Shown here: piece after piece, positions 15,750 through 24,938 of the stretch
Layout of the letters: each line of letters starts with the position of its first letter
How positions within the stretch are numbered: the stretch's first letter is position 1
DNA from: Aquimarina amphilecti
GTDB taxonomy: Bacteria > Bacteroidota > Bacteroidia > Flavobacteriales > Flavobacteriaceae
DNA length: 64,000 bases
Direction of reading: 5' to 3'
NCBI RefSeq assembly: GCF_900109375.1
Contig: NZ_FOAB01000011.1
Coordinates: forward strand, 1 to 64,000
Notes under the pieces: generated by a model
The model's database searches: none
Told to the model about the DNA's origin: nothing
The model's input: only the letters and a program-made list of their open reading frames with translations
Program-made: the position numbers and the translations under genes

Positions 15750-15899
15750 ATGAAAAAGTCAATCACAGATATTAAAGGAGTAACTACACTTAGTAAAAAT
15801 CAACAAAGTACGCTTGCAGGAGATTATGAACCTTCATGGCACTACAATTGTTATTCAAGTTATGATTCTTATGACGATTGTTATTGGGAGTTTTACTAA
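15750..15899 (+). CDS. Short Tyr/Cys-rich peptide with bacteriocin-type leader
   Basis: A 49-residue open reading frame. Residues 1-24 (MKKSITDIKGVTTLSKNQQS, then TLAG) look like the leader class of Bacteroidota natural-product precursors, in which a 'G-V-x-x-L-S-K-x-E-Q-K-x-I-x-G-G' pattern precedes the cleavage site. Here the expected Gly-Gly is Gly24-Asp25. The remainder, 25 residues from D25, contains eight Tyr, two Trp and two Cys (C34, C44). No transporter or modification enzyme is adjacent. I infer a secreted or modified peptide precursor. The frame is intact and the leader similarity is the main support; there is no clear ribosome binding site. Confidence 0.55.
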   Translation: MKKSITDIKGVTTLSKNQQSTLAGDYEPSWHYNCYSSYDSYDDCYWEFY

Positions 15900-16020
15900 T
15901 TTGATAAAAACTTTCTTTAGATTCCAGAAATAAACTGCTGGGTGTTTATCATACAAACATTGGAGTCGTCTTAATATTTATTCCTAAGTTCGCAAGGAAT
16001 CGTTAATTGGTTGTGTCCTT

Positions 16021-16494
16021 ATGAAAGCTGCTACAGTTAGAGAATTAAAAATAGAGTTAAACAATTGTTCACAACAAGAATTGGTAGCGCTATGTCTTCG
16101 CTTATCTAAGTTTAAAAAAGAAAATAAGGAACTACTTACGTATTTGTTATATGAAGCTTCTGACGAGGATAACTATATAGCTTCGGTACAAGAAGAAATT
16201 ACCAAGGAGTTTGGATTAATTAATACCAGTAGCTATTACTACATCAAAAAAAGTGTTCGCAAAATTTTACGTATCAGTAAGAAGTATATTCGATATTCTG
16301 GTAAAAAAGAAACAGAGGTAGAGATATTATTGCATTTCTGTTCAGAGTTAAAAATGTTGCGCCCTTCTATTAAGAATAATAGAATGCTAACAAATATTTA
16401 TGATAGACAGATCACTAGTATTACTAAAACCATAGGTACGTTACACGAAGATTTACAGTATGATTATGAGCTAGTATTGGATTCATTGATATAA
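16021..16494 (+). CDS. Conserved flavobacterial helical protein of unknown function
   Basis: A 157-residue, highly charged, apparently all-helical cytoplasmic protein with no signal peptide or membrane segment. Conserved-looking stretches are SQQELVALCLRLSKFKKENK near the start, YYYIKKSVRKILRISKKYIR in the middle and LHEDLQYDYEL near the end. I recall similar proteins as uncharacterised in Flavobacteriia but can assign no function. It stands alone between the peptide gene and the aerolysin-like gene, with intergenic gaps of more than 100 bases on both sides, so it is probably an independent unit. Confidence 0.75.
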   Translation: MKAATVRELKIELNNCSQQELVALCLRLSKFKKENKELLTYLLYEASDEDNYIASVQEEITKEFGLINTSSYYYIKKSVRKILRISKKYIRYSGKKETEVEILLHFCSELKMLRPSIKNNRMLTNIYDRQITSITKTIGTLHEDLQYDYELVLDSLI

Positions 16495-16669
16495 TATAAT
16501 ATATCCTCCTATCATTTTTATGTTTCTTTTTCTGTAAAATAAATGGGGAATTTTACAACTTTATATACGAAAACACGGGAAAACACTTATAGTATATAAT
16601 GTTGATTTTTAGTTAGTTTGTATGTGCACAAAAAATAAGTACTAACAATTTTAACTTAAATTAATCATT

Positions 16670-17548
16670 ATGGGTATTAGTATTAGTATTGTTGCTGGGC
16701 AAGATCAAGCAGCATCAAGCGTAAATGCAAGTGGATCCGTTCAACATGTGATCACGGATGAAGAAAGAACAACTTTTAAACTAGGTGATAAACAATTAAA
16801 AGATGCTGTAAACAAGTATTTCGGAAAGTCTCCTAATGATGCATATTTACATAGTCCGACACCTTGGGGAGATTTATATAAAAAATATAGTTGGCCTCAG
16901 GTGCAGATGGTTTTGGTGGTACAAAGCGCTGAAATATTAGGAATCACATCAGAGCCAGTGATTGTGAAAACACAAGATTTTACAAATAACAGTAGTATAA
17001 AAGGAACATTTAATGTCGCAATCTCAGAATCATTAAACAATACGACATCCTCTAATTGGAGCACTGGAGGCACCCTAACTATAGGTCAAAAATTTAGTTA
17101 TGGTGTAAAGTTTCTTGGTGCTGGAGCAGAGGGAGAAACTTCATTGTCATATAGTCAATCTTGGGGAATTGGTGGTCAAGAATCTAAGTCAATTACAGTC
17201 GGTTCTACATCTGGAGTAAGTGTAGAGTTAGATCCCGGAGAATCTGTTGTAGCAGAACTTTCTGCTAGTAGAGGTGTGATGAAAGTAAGAATTAAATATA
17301 ATGCTTATCTGATAGGAAACTCTGCTGTAAATTATAACCCTACGTATAAGAAGCATCATTTTTGGAGTTTAGGAATCGGAGGAGTTATGTCTAAAGGTGG
17401 AGTATCAAACTCAGTGCAATCCACAGAAGATATAGAAATTGGATATTATTCTAATTCTAAAATAGAATTAAAGAATAAATTAAGTGGAAAGGTAAAAGCG
17501 AGTCACGCATTAGCAGATGCTCCTGCTGGCGAACTTACATTAGCTTAA
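16670..17548 (+). CDS. Aerolysin-like beta-pore-forming-type protein
   Basis: A 292-residue protein rich in Ser, Thr, Gly and Asn. The N-terminal part contains WPQVQMVLVVQSAEILGITS. From about 100 onward come long alternating strands (GTFNVAISESLNN, SNWSTGGTLTIGQKFSYGVKF, ETSLSYSQSWGIGGQESKSI, TVGSTSGVSVELDPGESVVA, HHFWSLGIGGV), the amphipathic pattern of the aerolysin/ETX-MTX2 membrane-insertion region. It resembles bacterial proteins annotated as 'follicular epithelium yolk protein'-like. There is no N-terminal signal peptide, so release would need lysis or another export route. Assignment to the aerolysin-like fold is by pattern; target and function are unknown. Confidence 0.65.
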   Translation: MGISISIVAGQDQAASSVNASGSVQHVITDEERTTFKLGDKQLKDAVNKYFGKSPNDAYLHSPTPWGDLYKKYSWPQVQMVLVVQSAEILGITSEPVIVKTQDFTNNSSIKGTFNVAISESLNNTTSSNWSTGGTLTIGQKFSYGVKFLGAGAEGETSLSYSQSWGIGGQESKSITVGSTSGVSVELDPGESVVAELSASRGVMKVRIKYNAYLIGNSAVNYNPTYKKHHFWSLGIGGVMSKGGVSNSVQSTEDIEIGYYSNSKIELKNKLSGKVKASHALADAPAGELTLA

Positions 17549-17631
17549 TTAGATATTAATTTTTTTTGTTTTTCCCGACTTCGATAGGGTAGTACTTAAT
17601 TGTATTGCTTTGTCGAAGTTTATTTATTTTA

Positions 17632-19083
17632 TTATCCTTTTATTAGTTTAAAGATGTAATCAAGTTCACTGTCTTTTCCTTTTATAAGATCTTCTACAGA
17701 AAGCATTACCGTACGATCAGGTATTACACCAGAACCTTTAGGTAGACTGGTGTCTTTTACATAATGTGTAATTCGTTCCATAGACATTACCATAATAATC
17801 TTAGCGTTAGGTAATTCATAATATACAGGGAATTGACCTGTATGAGAGTAGTAGCCGCCTCCTGTTTCTTCTCCAACCAACAGAATATTTGGATCGTTTT
17901 TAGCTAATAAAGCGAGCGCTGATCCCGCAGAAAATGTAGTGCCACCTGCTAACATATACACTCTTCCTTGAAATTTATTTTTATTAGGTACCATCATAGT
18001 TTCTAAATCATCAAAATCAAGTTTCCAGCCATTATATTTAGGGTGGTTATAAAATTTGTCTTTTAAAAACTCTTTCTCTCCATAGTTTCGAGTTACATAT
18101 GCGCGTTCAGGAATTTCCAAAGATGATACAAATGCACTAGTTCTTTGTTTGTAGAGTTTATCTGTAATAAAAGAAAAAAGATTAACAGAATTAGGTCTAA
18201 AGCCTCCATTATTATTCCTAATGTCAATAATGAGATGCTTTACTTTCTTTTTTTTAATTTCTTTAAAAAGCTTTATTAAACGAGATTTGAATGCCCTGAT
18301 ATCTACACCAAAGGAGTTAACAACCAATACTGCCGTTTTTAAATCATCTCTGTAGTATACAAAAGGTTCTTTAGTGTTAATATGTTTCGAAAAGAAAGCT
18401 ACTTTATCAGTAGTGCTATGATAGTTAGAAAAATAGGAGTTACGATTGATGTTTCTGTGCTTGGCATTCACAAAAGAATCTGCAGCTAAGGTGATTTTTT
18501 TTTCATTACCATCTGGTGTTATATACTCAATAATATACTCTTTTTGTACGCCATATTCATACATATAAAACAATCCGAATTTCAATTCGATATCTCTATA
18601 CTTTCTGGTAAGATTATGCCCGTCTGTAGGAGCATATTTTTTTAGGGCTTCTAGGATAGTAGTAGTAGGTGTATTATTAATACCAACTACTTTTGATCCG
18701 ATTGGTATATCAAAATCATCTGTATCTATATAGAATTCTGCTTGGATGATTTTAAGTATTAATGGAAAATAGTATTGTGTAGTATTTAAACTGTTAGGAG
18801 CAAAAAGTAACAAATGTCCATCTTTAATTTGGTCAGTAATTTGCTGCATTTTTTTAAATAACTCAATGTCTTCAATATCCTCAGATAAAGATTCTTTTGT
18901 AATACTTAAAATAGAATCTAGTGTTATTTCATCAATATATTCATAAAGTGCAGGATGTCCTTTTTTTAATATGTTTTCAAAGATTTTAAAATCTTCTTGC
19001 GCTTTTTCTGGTGTGAGTGTTTTTTGAGCAAAAAGTGAAGTAGATATGGTAATAAAAAATACAATGCACCAAATGCGATTCAT
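17632..19083 (-). CDS. Secreted S41-family (tail-specific) serine protease-like protein
   Basis: About 483 residues from the ATG at 19083, which is followed directly by the signal peptide NRIWCIVFFITISTSLFAQ. An upstream in-frame TTG at 19104 would add seven charged residues and is less likely. The mature protein has an N-terminal helical domain (LTPEKAQEDFKIFENILKKG) and a C-terminal S41 core: KHLIIDIRNNNGGFRPNSVN, then VYMLAGGTTFSAGSALALLA. The Ser in TTFSAGSA is the expected nucleophile, with VGEETGGG downstream. A PDZ domain is not obvious. It is probably a periplasmic or surface peptidase. It is convergent with the aerolysin-like gene. Confidence 0.85.
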   Translation of the reverse strand: MNRIWCIVFFITISTSLFAQKTLTPEKAQEDFKIFENILKKGHPALYEYIDEITLDSILSITKESLSEDIEDIELFKKMQQITDQIKDGHLLLFAPNSLNTTQYYFPLILKIIQAEFYIDTDDFDIPIGSKVVGINNTPTTTILEALKKYAPTDGHNLTRKYRDIELKFGLFYMYEYGVQKEYIIEYITPDGNEKKITLAADSFVNAKHRNINRNSYFSNYHSTTDKVAFFSKHINTKEPFVYYRDDLKTAVLVVNSFGVDIRAFKSRLIKLFKEIKKKKVKHLIIDIRNNNGGFRPNSVNLFSFITDKLYKQRTSAFVSSLEIPERAYVTRNYGEKEFLKDKFYNHPKYNGWKLDFDDLETMMVPNKNKFQGRVYMLAGGTTFSAGSALALLAKNDPNILLVGEETGGGYYSHTGQFPVYYELPNAKIIMVMSMERITHYVKDTSLPKGSGVIPDRTVMLSVEDLIKGKDSELDYIFKLIKG

Positions 19084-19204
19084 GCGATAAATTTTGATAT
19101 ACAATTTTTAAAGACGTCACTTGATGAAAAATGTGACAACTTCTTATTTCCCTTAGGTGTAAAAGTAAGAAATTAGATAGGAGAAGTAATTATTTAGAGT
19201 ATAA

Positions 19205-19235
19205 AAAAACAGGTGCTTTCTTAGTACCTGTTTTT
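19205..19235 (-). terminator. Terminator of the CarboxypepD_reg-like gene
   Basis: On the + strand AAAAACAGGT (19205-19214) pairs with ACCTGTTTTT (19226-19235). Read on the minus strand it follows the stop of the gene starting at 20565, and T-runs flank it. Confidence 0.75.
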
Positions 19236-19257
19236 CCAAATTACTTATGTAAGTATG

Positions 19258-20565
19258 TTAATTTAATTTTCGTAATTGTTTCTTTATTTTTCGAATTGCG
19301 GATTCTATAGATTTTTCTGGTTCTATTACATTATATTCTCCCCAGAATTGTGGATCCGAGAAACCAGAAGCTTCATCACTAATTACTACTGTGGATTTTA
19401 AACGATCTCTAGCTCGTAAATTTTCGTTCTCAGGATTCTTTTTCCAATCAGTAACCGCCATTTCAATATTTAATTTGTACGTGGAATTAAACAATTTTTT
19501 CTTCCAGTTTACTTTAAACACTAAATCAATCTTTCCATATCCATAATACCATTTCCCATTTTTTTCTCTATAATTCATATTATAAGTAGCAACAGTAGGG
19601 TATACTTTGGCTCTGGAAGGTTTTTTTCTAACAAATAATTTACTAGCTTCCTCTCTGTCATCTAATTTAAGACTAAAAACAGCTTTTGTTAATGCTAATG
19701 TTTCTGAATCGATATATAACTTTCCATAATAATAAAGATCTTGGATATAAGGCTTTTGTTTGAACTTAAGGACATATATGTACCGATCATTAATTTTAGT
19801 AGATTTATCAAAGCTAAATTCATAAATTTTTAAAATGTCTTCGGTAAATAGAAGATCAGGATTTTTCATTACATCAATGAATAAAGTACTTGATGGTCCT
19901 CCTTGAAGTTTTAGGGTAAGCGTATCTAGTTTTTTGTAATCAGCACTTTTTCTTGCTTTATAAAGCTTAATCACATCATTTTTATCCGAAGCATACGGTT
20001 TTTTATATACATCTACAACAGCTTCAGAGAGAGATACGTATGTTCTCCTTCTTTTTATGGTTTCTCTATAAAATGCAGTCATAATAGTATTATCACTTTG
20101 ATAATTTGAGCCACGTTTTTTCATTACCGCTTTAATAAGTGCTTCCGGATCTCGAGGATCAATATTTATTTCTGTAAGTTCTGTGATTGATGCGGATAAT
20201 TGGATTTTTGTTTTGCTTCCTTTTAATGTAGAAAGTGAAACTATTTTATCTTTATATCCTAAAAAGGAAACAGTAATATTGGCACTTGCATTACTTTTTG
20301 GAACTTTTAATAAAAATTCACCTTCGCTATTCGTAATTGTTGAAATATTAGTTCCGTTTAAAGAAACTGTTGCAGAGATTAAAGGATCGTTAGAAGTTTT
20401 GTCTACTACAATTCCTTTGTACCCATTGTAGTTTAGTTCGTTTTGGATACCTGTATCTTGGAACAAGCTAAATGCTTGAAGATTATTAGAATATCCAATA
20501 ATTAAAAATATGCAAAGTAAAAAGGTAAAACCATTTCTACTTAAAAAAGTACTTTTTCTATCCAT
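19258..20565 (-). CDS. Carboxypeptidase-like regulatory domain protein, envelope
   Basis: A 435-residue exported protein. The N-terminal hydrophobic segment (FTFLLCIFLIIGYSNNLQAF) is a signal peptide. Residues about 47-130 are a CarboxypepD_reg-like beta-sandwich (YKGIVVDKTSNDPLISATVS ... GEFLLKVPKS ... VSFLGYKDKIVSL). After ITELTEINIDPRDPEALIKA a C-terminal region of about 290 residues is rich in Tyr, Lys and Arg strands and is characteristic of a Bacteroidota-specific family without known function. Such proteins resemble the N-terminal plug-associated domain of SusC/TonB-dependent proteins but lack the barrel. It lies alone between a hybrid kinase and a protease. Confidence 0.8.
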   Translation of the reverse strand: MDRKSTFLSRNGFTFLLCIFLIIGYSNNLQAFSLFQDTGIQNELNYNGYKGIVVDKTSNDPLISATVSLNGTNISTITNSEGEFLLKVPKSNASANITVSFLGYKDKIVSLSTLKGSKTKIQLSASITELTEINIDPRDPEALIKAVMKKRGSNYQSDNTIMTAFYRETIKRRRTYVSLSEAVVDVYKKPYASDKNDVIKLYKARKSADYKKLDTLTLKLQGGPSSTLFIDVMKNPDLLFTEDILKIYEFSFDKSTKINDRYIYVLKFKQKPYIQDLYYYGKLYIDSETLALTKAVFSLKLDDREEASKLFVRKKPSRAKVYPTVATYNMNYREKNGKWYYGYGKIDLVFKVNWKKKLFNSTYKLNIEMAVTDWKKNPENENLRARDRLKSTVVISDEASGFSDPQFWGEYNVIEPEKSIESAIRKIKKQLRKLN

Positions 20566-20782
20566 ATTATATTCGTTCAGTTAATACTATCATTCTTAAG
20601 TTTTGAGGTAGAATGTAAAATATACAATATACTAAATTTACCGATGAATTTTGATGTACAATAGTTAAAAATGAGCTAATTATGAGTTTCTTGATGCTAG
20701 CTTTTGTGATGGACAAGAAAATAATTCTCAAGGAATTATTGTTGGATCTTGCTTTAAGATAATAAAAGAATATATAAATAGA

Positions 20783-22186
20783 TTAGTGATATCCGCTATG
20801 ATCACCAAACCAGTTTTTAAGTTTTATATTTAGTATTTCTGTGGTAAAAGGTTTGGTTATATAATCATCCAGTCCTTTTGCTATAAATCGTTCTGCATCT
20901 CCAGGCAATGCATTAGAAGTAATTGCAATTACCGGAGGTACTTTTTTATATCCTTGACGGATAATTTTACAGGTCTCTACACCATCTAATTCTGGTAAAT
21001 TGATATCCATAAGAATAAGGTCATATTTGTCTTCCTCAAACATTTCTATAGCTTTTTTACCAGTCTTTGCTACATCCGCTGTACATCCTAAATATTTAAG
21101 AATCTGCTTAGAAACTAAAATGTTTGTTTCCGAATCTTCTACTAATAATGTGTGAAGATTAAATTTTTGATCATTACTTTTATCAAAGGCTTTATCCACG
21201 GACGGTATAACGACATTCGATATTTTGGTTTTAAAAGTAAACCAGAAGTTACTTCCTTTTCCCACTTCACTATGTACTCCTAATTTACCATTCATTAGGT
21301 CTACGAGTTTTTTACTGATAGTAAGTCCTAAACCTGTTCCTTCTCCAACAAGTATAGCTTCATTATGAACTTGACTAAACCGATTAAATAATGATTCTTG
21401 ATCTTTTTTACTAATACCAATTCCAGAATCAATGACCTCTATCTTAAAGGTTAATTCTTCCCCTTTTTTAGAAATTAAAGATGATTTTACTGTTATAGTA
21501 CCTTCATTTGTAAATTTAATCGCATTACCAATAAGATTTGATATCACTTGCTTCAATCGATTATCATCAGCGTGGATTTGTTCAGGTAATGTATCTGGAT
21601 ATTCAGAAATTAGATTAATGCCTTTAGCTTTGCTATTAGCTAAGAATAAATCAATATTTTGATGTATTAATTTTTTAAGATTAATTCCTTTTGGAGATAA
21701 AGAAAATTTTCCTGCCTCCATTTTAGATAGGTCAAGAATTTGATTTAGAATGTCTAATAAATTCTGTGAGGATTGATGAATAGTACTTACATACTCTTTT
21801 TGTAAATCATCTAGTTTTGTGTTTTTAAAAAGTAAATCAATCATACCAATAACTCCTACCATAGGAGTTCTGATTTCGTGACTCATATTTGCTAAAAAAT
21901 CTTGTTTAAATTTTGAAGCTTGAAGAATTTGTTGATTTTTCTCTTTTAACTTATCTAAATTACGACCACCAAACATAGCAAAAAGTCCCAGGAATAGGGG
22001 AGCGGTATCAATAATATAATGTATTGGGTAGTTTTTTTGTACAAATAAGATAGATTCTAAAGAAAGTTCTAAGTTTAATTTAGAAATATCTATACCGGTG
22101 GCAACAATCGGAAATATCAATCCGAATAATATCCCGTAAAAGGTATATTTTGCAGCTTCAGATTTTAACCATGATTTTTGATTCAT
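20783..22186 (-). CDS. Hybrid sensor histidine kinase with C-terminal receiver
   Basis: A 467-residue membrane protein. Two hydrophobic segments (about 14-30 and 55-70) flank a short external loop without a recognised ligand domain. HisKA has the phospho-acceptor in ANMSHEIRTPMVGVIGMIDL (His near 103). HATPase has the N-box SNLIGNAIKFTNEG, a G1 box in DSGIGIS and a G2 box in GEGTGLGLTISKKLV. A receiver domain (about 345-460) has its Asp in DLILMDINLPELDG. There is no HPt domain, so output must pass to a separate phosphotransfer protein or stay within the kinase. It is 124 bases downstream of moaA on the same strand. A link to nitrate sensing is not supported by any domain. Confidence 0.92.
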   Translation of the reverse strand: MNQKSWLKSEAAKYTFYGILFGLIFPIVATGIDISKLNLELSLESILFVQKNYPIHYIIDTAPLFLGLFAMFGGRNLDKLKEKNQQILQASKFKQDFLANMSHEIRTPMVGVIGMIDLLFKNTKLDDLQKEYVSTIHQSSQNLLDILNQILDLSKMEAGKFSLSPKGINLKKLIHQNIDLFLANSKAKGINLISEYPDTLPEQIHADDNRLKQVISNLIGNAIKFTNEGTITVKSSLISKKGEELTFKIEVIDSGIGISKKDQESLFNRFSQVHNEAILVGEGTGLGLTISKKLVDLMNGKLGVHSEVGKGSNFWFTFKTKISNVVIPSVDKAFDKSNDQKFNLHTLLVEDSETNILVSKQILKYLGCTADVAKTGKKAIEMFEEDKYDLILMDINLPELDGVETCKIIRQGYKKVPPVIAITSNALPGDAERFIAKGLDDYITKPFTTEILNIKLKNWFGDHSGYH

Positions 22187-22310
22187 AGATGGTTTTTTGA
22201 CTACGATCTTACGTTAGTTAATCATCCGATAAGGTTATTTTGGGGCCTTACTGGGATATGTGCTAAATATAGGGGTTTTTTTATAAATGAATAATATTGT
22301 CTTTTAGATG

Positions 22311-23318
22311 CTAACCGCCAATACTAATCATACTTCTATTTTTAGAATGTAGTTCGGGATTCTCTAATTTATCTGGAGTATCCATTCCGCCTCTAGAAGC
22401 GAATTTATGCTGTAATGCTGATTGTATTATTGGAAATATTGATTCTTGCGCTCTAAGAGGTTTTAGTAGAGAAAATTCATTATCAGAAAACAAGCAGTTT
22501 TTTAGTTTTCCATCCGCAGTTAAACGAATTCGATTGCAGGTATCACAAAAAGGATTCGTAACAGAACTTATAATAGCAAAACTGCCTTTATATCCATCAA
22601 TTTTATAGTTTCTAGAAGTATCGTTAGGTGAGTCTGTTAATCGTTTAAGCTGCAAAGGAAACGAATAATTTACCTTGTCTAATATTTCTTGTTGGGTAAC
22701 TAATTTATCCATATTCCATTGATTGCCATCAAAAGGCATAAATTCAATAAAACGAATGGTAAGATTTTGATTCTTTGTTAAATTAATAAAATCAATGATT
22801 TCGTCTTCATTGAAATTTTTTATCAAAACAATATTTAGTTTGACATTAAAACCTTTTTTCTGAAAAAGCTGAATTGTATTCCAGACTTTTTCGAATTCAT
22901 TTCGACGAGTAATCTTCTCAAACTTGTTTTTGTGTAGTGAATCAATACTTATGGTAATAGTAGTAACATTGTTTTCTTTTAACAGAGGAAGAAAACGTTC
23001 CGCTAATACTCCATTAGTGGTAATTCCTAATTCTACAGGTAATGCGGCTAGTTTCTCTAAAATTAATGGAAAATCTTTTCTTACCATTGGTTCTCCTCCA
23101 GTTAATCTGATTTTAGTAACTCCAATACTTACGAATTCTTTAGCAATAGTAAGGATTTCATCTGCTGTCATCAGATGTTCTTTAGGTCTTAGAGGTATTC
23201 CATCAGCAGGCATACAGTAAGTACATCTTAGATTGCATCTTTCTGTTAATGAGATTCTAAGATATGTATGTGAACGACCGAGACTATCTGTTAATATGTT
23301 CTGATTATCTATATCCAC
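22311..23318 (-). CDS. moaA: GTP 3',8-cyclase MoaA
   Basis: A 335-residue radical SAM enzyme, the first step of molybdopterin synthesis: GTP to 3',8-cyclo-dihydro-GTP. The radical SAM cluster cysteines are C28, C32 and C35 in ERCNLRCTYCMP. The C-terminal second [4Fe-4S] site is in CDTCNRIRL with a further Cys in LKNCLFS. The last residues are SIGG, the conserved Gly-Gly tail needed for activity in MoaA. It is the last gene of the Moco operon, 6 bases after moaCB. Confidence 0.95.
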   Translation of the reverse strand: MDIDNQNILTDSLGRSHTYLRISLTERCNLRCTYCMPADGIPLRPKEHLMTADEILTIAKEFVSIGVTKIRLTGGEPMVRKDFPLILEKLAALPVELGITTNGVLAERFLPLLKENNVTTITISIDSLHKNKFEKITRRNEFEKVWNTIQLFQKKGFNVKLNIVLIKNFNEDEIIDFINLTKNQNLTIRFIEFMPFDGNQWNMDKLVTQQEILDKVNYSFPLQLKRLTDSPNDTSRNYKIDGYKGSFAIISSVTNPFCDTCNRIRLTADGKLKNCLFSDNEFSLLKPLRAQESIFPIIQSALQHKFASRGGMDTPDKLENPELHSKNRSMISIGG

Positions 23319-23324
23319 TTTTAA

Positions 23325-24245
23325 TTATGATTCATTTGCATCGTGTTTAGCACCTTTAAGTATTCTGAATGTATGTAATACAGCAGGAAAAATAGCTTCC
23401 ATAGATTCTTTTGCTCCATTTGTAGATCCTGGTAAAGCGAGTACTAATGTTTCTCCTATCACTCCAGCGACACTTCTAGAAAGCATAGCATAGGGCATAC
23501 GGTCTTGTCCATAATTACGAATTGCTTCTTCGATTCCTGGGATACGTCGTTCTATTAATGGAGTTAGAGCTTCGGGGGTTACATCGCGTGGAGATAATCC
23601 GGTACCACCAGTAAAAATGATAAGGTCACTACCAGCCTCCTTTAATGAGTTAACTTGCTGTTGAATTTCATGTATCTCATCAGGAATAATAACATAGGTA
23701 TTAATTGTAACTCCGCATTGTTCTAATTTTGTTATTATTGCTTTACCTGCTTTATCCTCTTTGTGACCTGCAGAGATAGAGTCAGAACATACAACAACCC
23801 CAGCAGTAAAAGGTTCCCCATTATCTTTATAGCTCGATTTACCACCTTTTTTACGAAGCAGTTTGATCTGTTGGATTTCTACATTTTTATCTACAGGTTT
23901 TAGCATGTCATACATCGTAAGCGCAACTACAGACGCACCATGCATTGCTTCAACTTCTACACCAGTTTTATAGATAGTTTTTACAGTCATCTCAATTGTG
24001 ATTTCCAGATTGTTGATTTTGTAATCTATCGCTGTATATTCTATTGGTAATGGATGACAATCCGGAATCATATCGCTAGTTCTTTTAACTGCAAATAAAC
24101 CTGCAGTTTTCGCCATTTCAAAAACATCTCCCTTAGGAATACTTTTAGATACAATTGCTTCTATAGTTTCTAAGTCTCCTACTTTAACAATAGCCTGCGC
24201 TACTGCAGTACGAAGTGTGTTGTTTTTATGTGTGATGTCTACCAT
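23325..24245 (-). CDS. moaCB: MoaC-MoaB fusion, molybdopterin synthesis
   Basis: 306 residues from the ATG at 24245. An upstream in-frame TTG at 24266 would lie inside moaE, and MVDITHKNNTLRTAV is the normal MoaC beginning. The N-terminal half (1-150) is MoaC, cyclic pyranopterin monophosphate synthase, with DMIPDCHPLP and VEAMHGASVVALTMYDM. The C-terminal half (about 155-305) is a MoaB/MogA-like molybdopterin adenylyltransferase domain, with GVVVCSDSISAG, IIFTGGTGLSPRDVTPEAL and ALPGSTNGAKESM. The fusion joins an early and a late step. It starts 2 bases after the moaE stop. Confidence 0.93.
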   Translation of the reverse strand: MVDITHKNNTLRTAVAQAIVKVGDLETIEAIVSKSIPKGDVFEMAKTAGLFAVKRTSDMIPDCHPLPIEYTAIDYKINNLEITIEMTVKTIYKTGVEVEAMHGASVVALTMYDMLKPVDKNVEIQQIKLLRKKGGKSSYKDNGEPFTAGVVVCSDSISAGHKEDKAGKAIITKLEQCGVTINTYVIIPDEIHEIQQQVNSLKEAGSDLIIFTGGTGLSPRDVTPEALTPLIERRIPGIEEAIRNYGQDRMPYAMLSRSVAGVIGETLVLALPGSTNGAKESMEAIFPAVLHTFRILKGAKHDANES

Positions 24246-24247
24246 TC

Positions 24248-24685
24248 TTAATTGTTTACTTTCCAAACATGAGTTTCGTCTTCAAATATTTCTTTGCCAA
24301 AGACGGGAACATCTTTCTTGATTTCTTCTACTAAAAACTCTAACGCTTCAAAAGCAACTCTTCTATGGGGAGCTGATACAAATACGAAAAGGCAAATTTC
24401 ACCAGCCTTCACCTTACCCAAACTATGATAAATATGCATACAGGTAAGATCATATTTACTAAAAGTCGCTTCACGTATTTCATGAAACTTTTCTTCTGCC
24501 ATATCTTTGTATGCAGAATATTCAATAGCCTGTACAATATTTCCCTCAATTTCATCAGCTCTTACTTGACCTAAAAAAATATCATGTGCACCAATTGATG
24601 TTTTGATTTGATGTTTTTCAATAGAGTTAGCTATAAAACTAGGTTTTATTGGTCCCTCTATAAAAACAGTTTTTCTTTTTTTCAT
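24248..24685 (-). CDS. moaE: Molybdopterin synthase catalytic subunit MoaE
   Basis: A 145-residue large subunit that, with MoaD, inserts the dithiolene sulfurs. Characteristic stretches are HDIFLGQVRADE, AIEYSAYKDMAEEKF, IYHSLGKVKAGEI, APHRRVAFEALEFLVEEIKK and the C-terminal VPVFGKEIFEDETHVWK, whose Lys residues line the active site. moaD lies just upstream (13-base gap) and moaCB just downstream. Confidence 0.94.
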   Translation of the reverse strand: MKKRKTVFIEGPIKPSFIANSIEKHQIKTSIGAHDIFLGQVRADEIEGNIVQAIEYSAYKDMAEEKFHEIREATFSKYDLTCMHIYHSLGKVKAGEICLFVFVSAPHRRVAFEALEFLVEEIKKDVPVFGKEIFEDETHVWKVNN

Positions 24686-24698
24686 TTGTTATTCTTTT

Positions 24699-24938
24699 TT
24701 AACCGCCAGAAAATGGAGGTAGTAGTGCTATTTCATTTTTGGTATTAAGTAAGACAATATTTGATTTAATTTCTTTATCAATTGCTATCTTAAATGATAG
24801 GTCCTGTAATTTTCTGTATTTGTCTTTAAGTAAGTTTTCTAATTGATCTACGTTACTTCCTTGTTCTAAGAAGATCATTTCTTCTTGACAATTGGTGATT
24901 TCAGCAATCATCCCGAAATATAAAACCTTTAATTCCAT
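24699..24938 (-). CDS. moaD: Molybdopterin synthase sulfur carrier MoaD
   Basis: A 79-residue ubiquitin-like protein (MELKVLYFGMIAEI at the start) ending in PPFSGG. The terminal Gly-Gly is adenylated and thiocarboxylated to donate sulfur to MoaE. Its start codon lies inside the end of mobA: the two genes overlap by 10 bases, indicating coupled translation. Confidence 0.93.
   Translation of the reverse strand: MELKVLYFGMIAEITNCQEEMIFLEQGSNVDQLENLLKDKYRKLQDLSFKIAIDKEIKSNIVLLNTKNEIALLPPFSGG

Noticed and set aside
20783..22186. Idea that the hybrid kinase is the missing partner of the nitrate response regulator
   Set aside because: Its external loop is very short and has no nitrate-type sensor domain, it has its own receiver and no HPt, and it lies 20 kb away.
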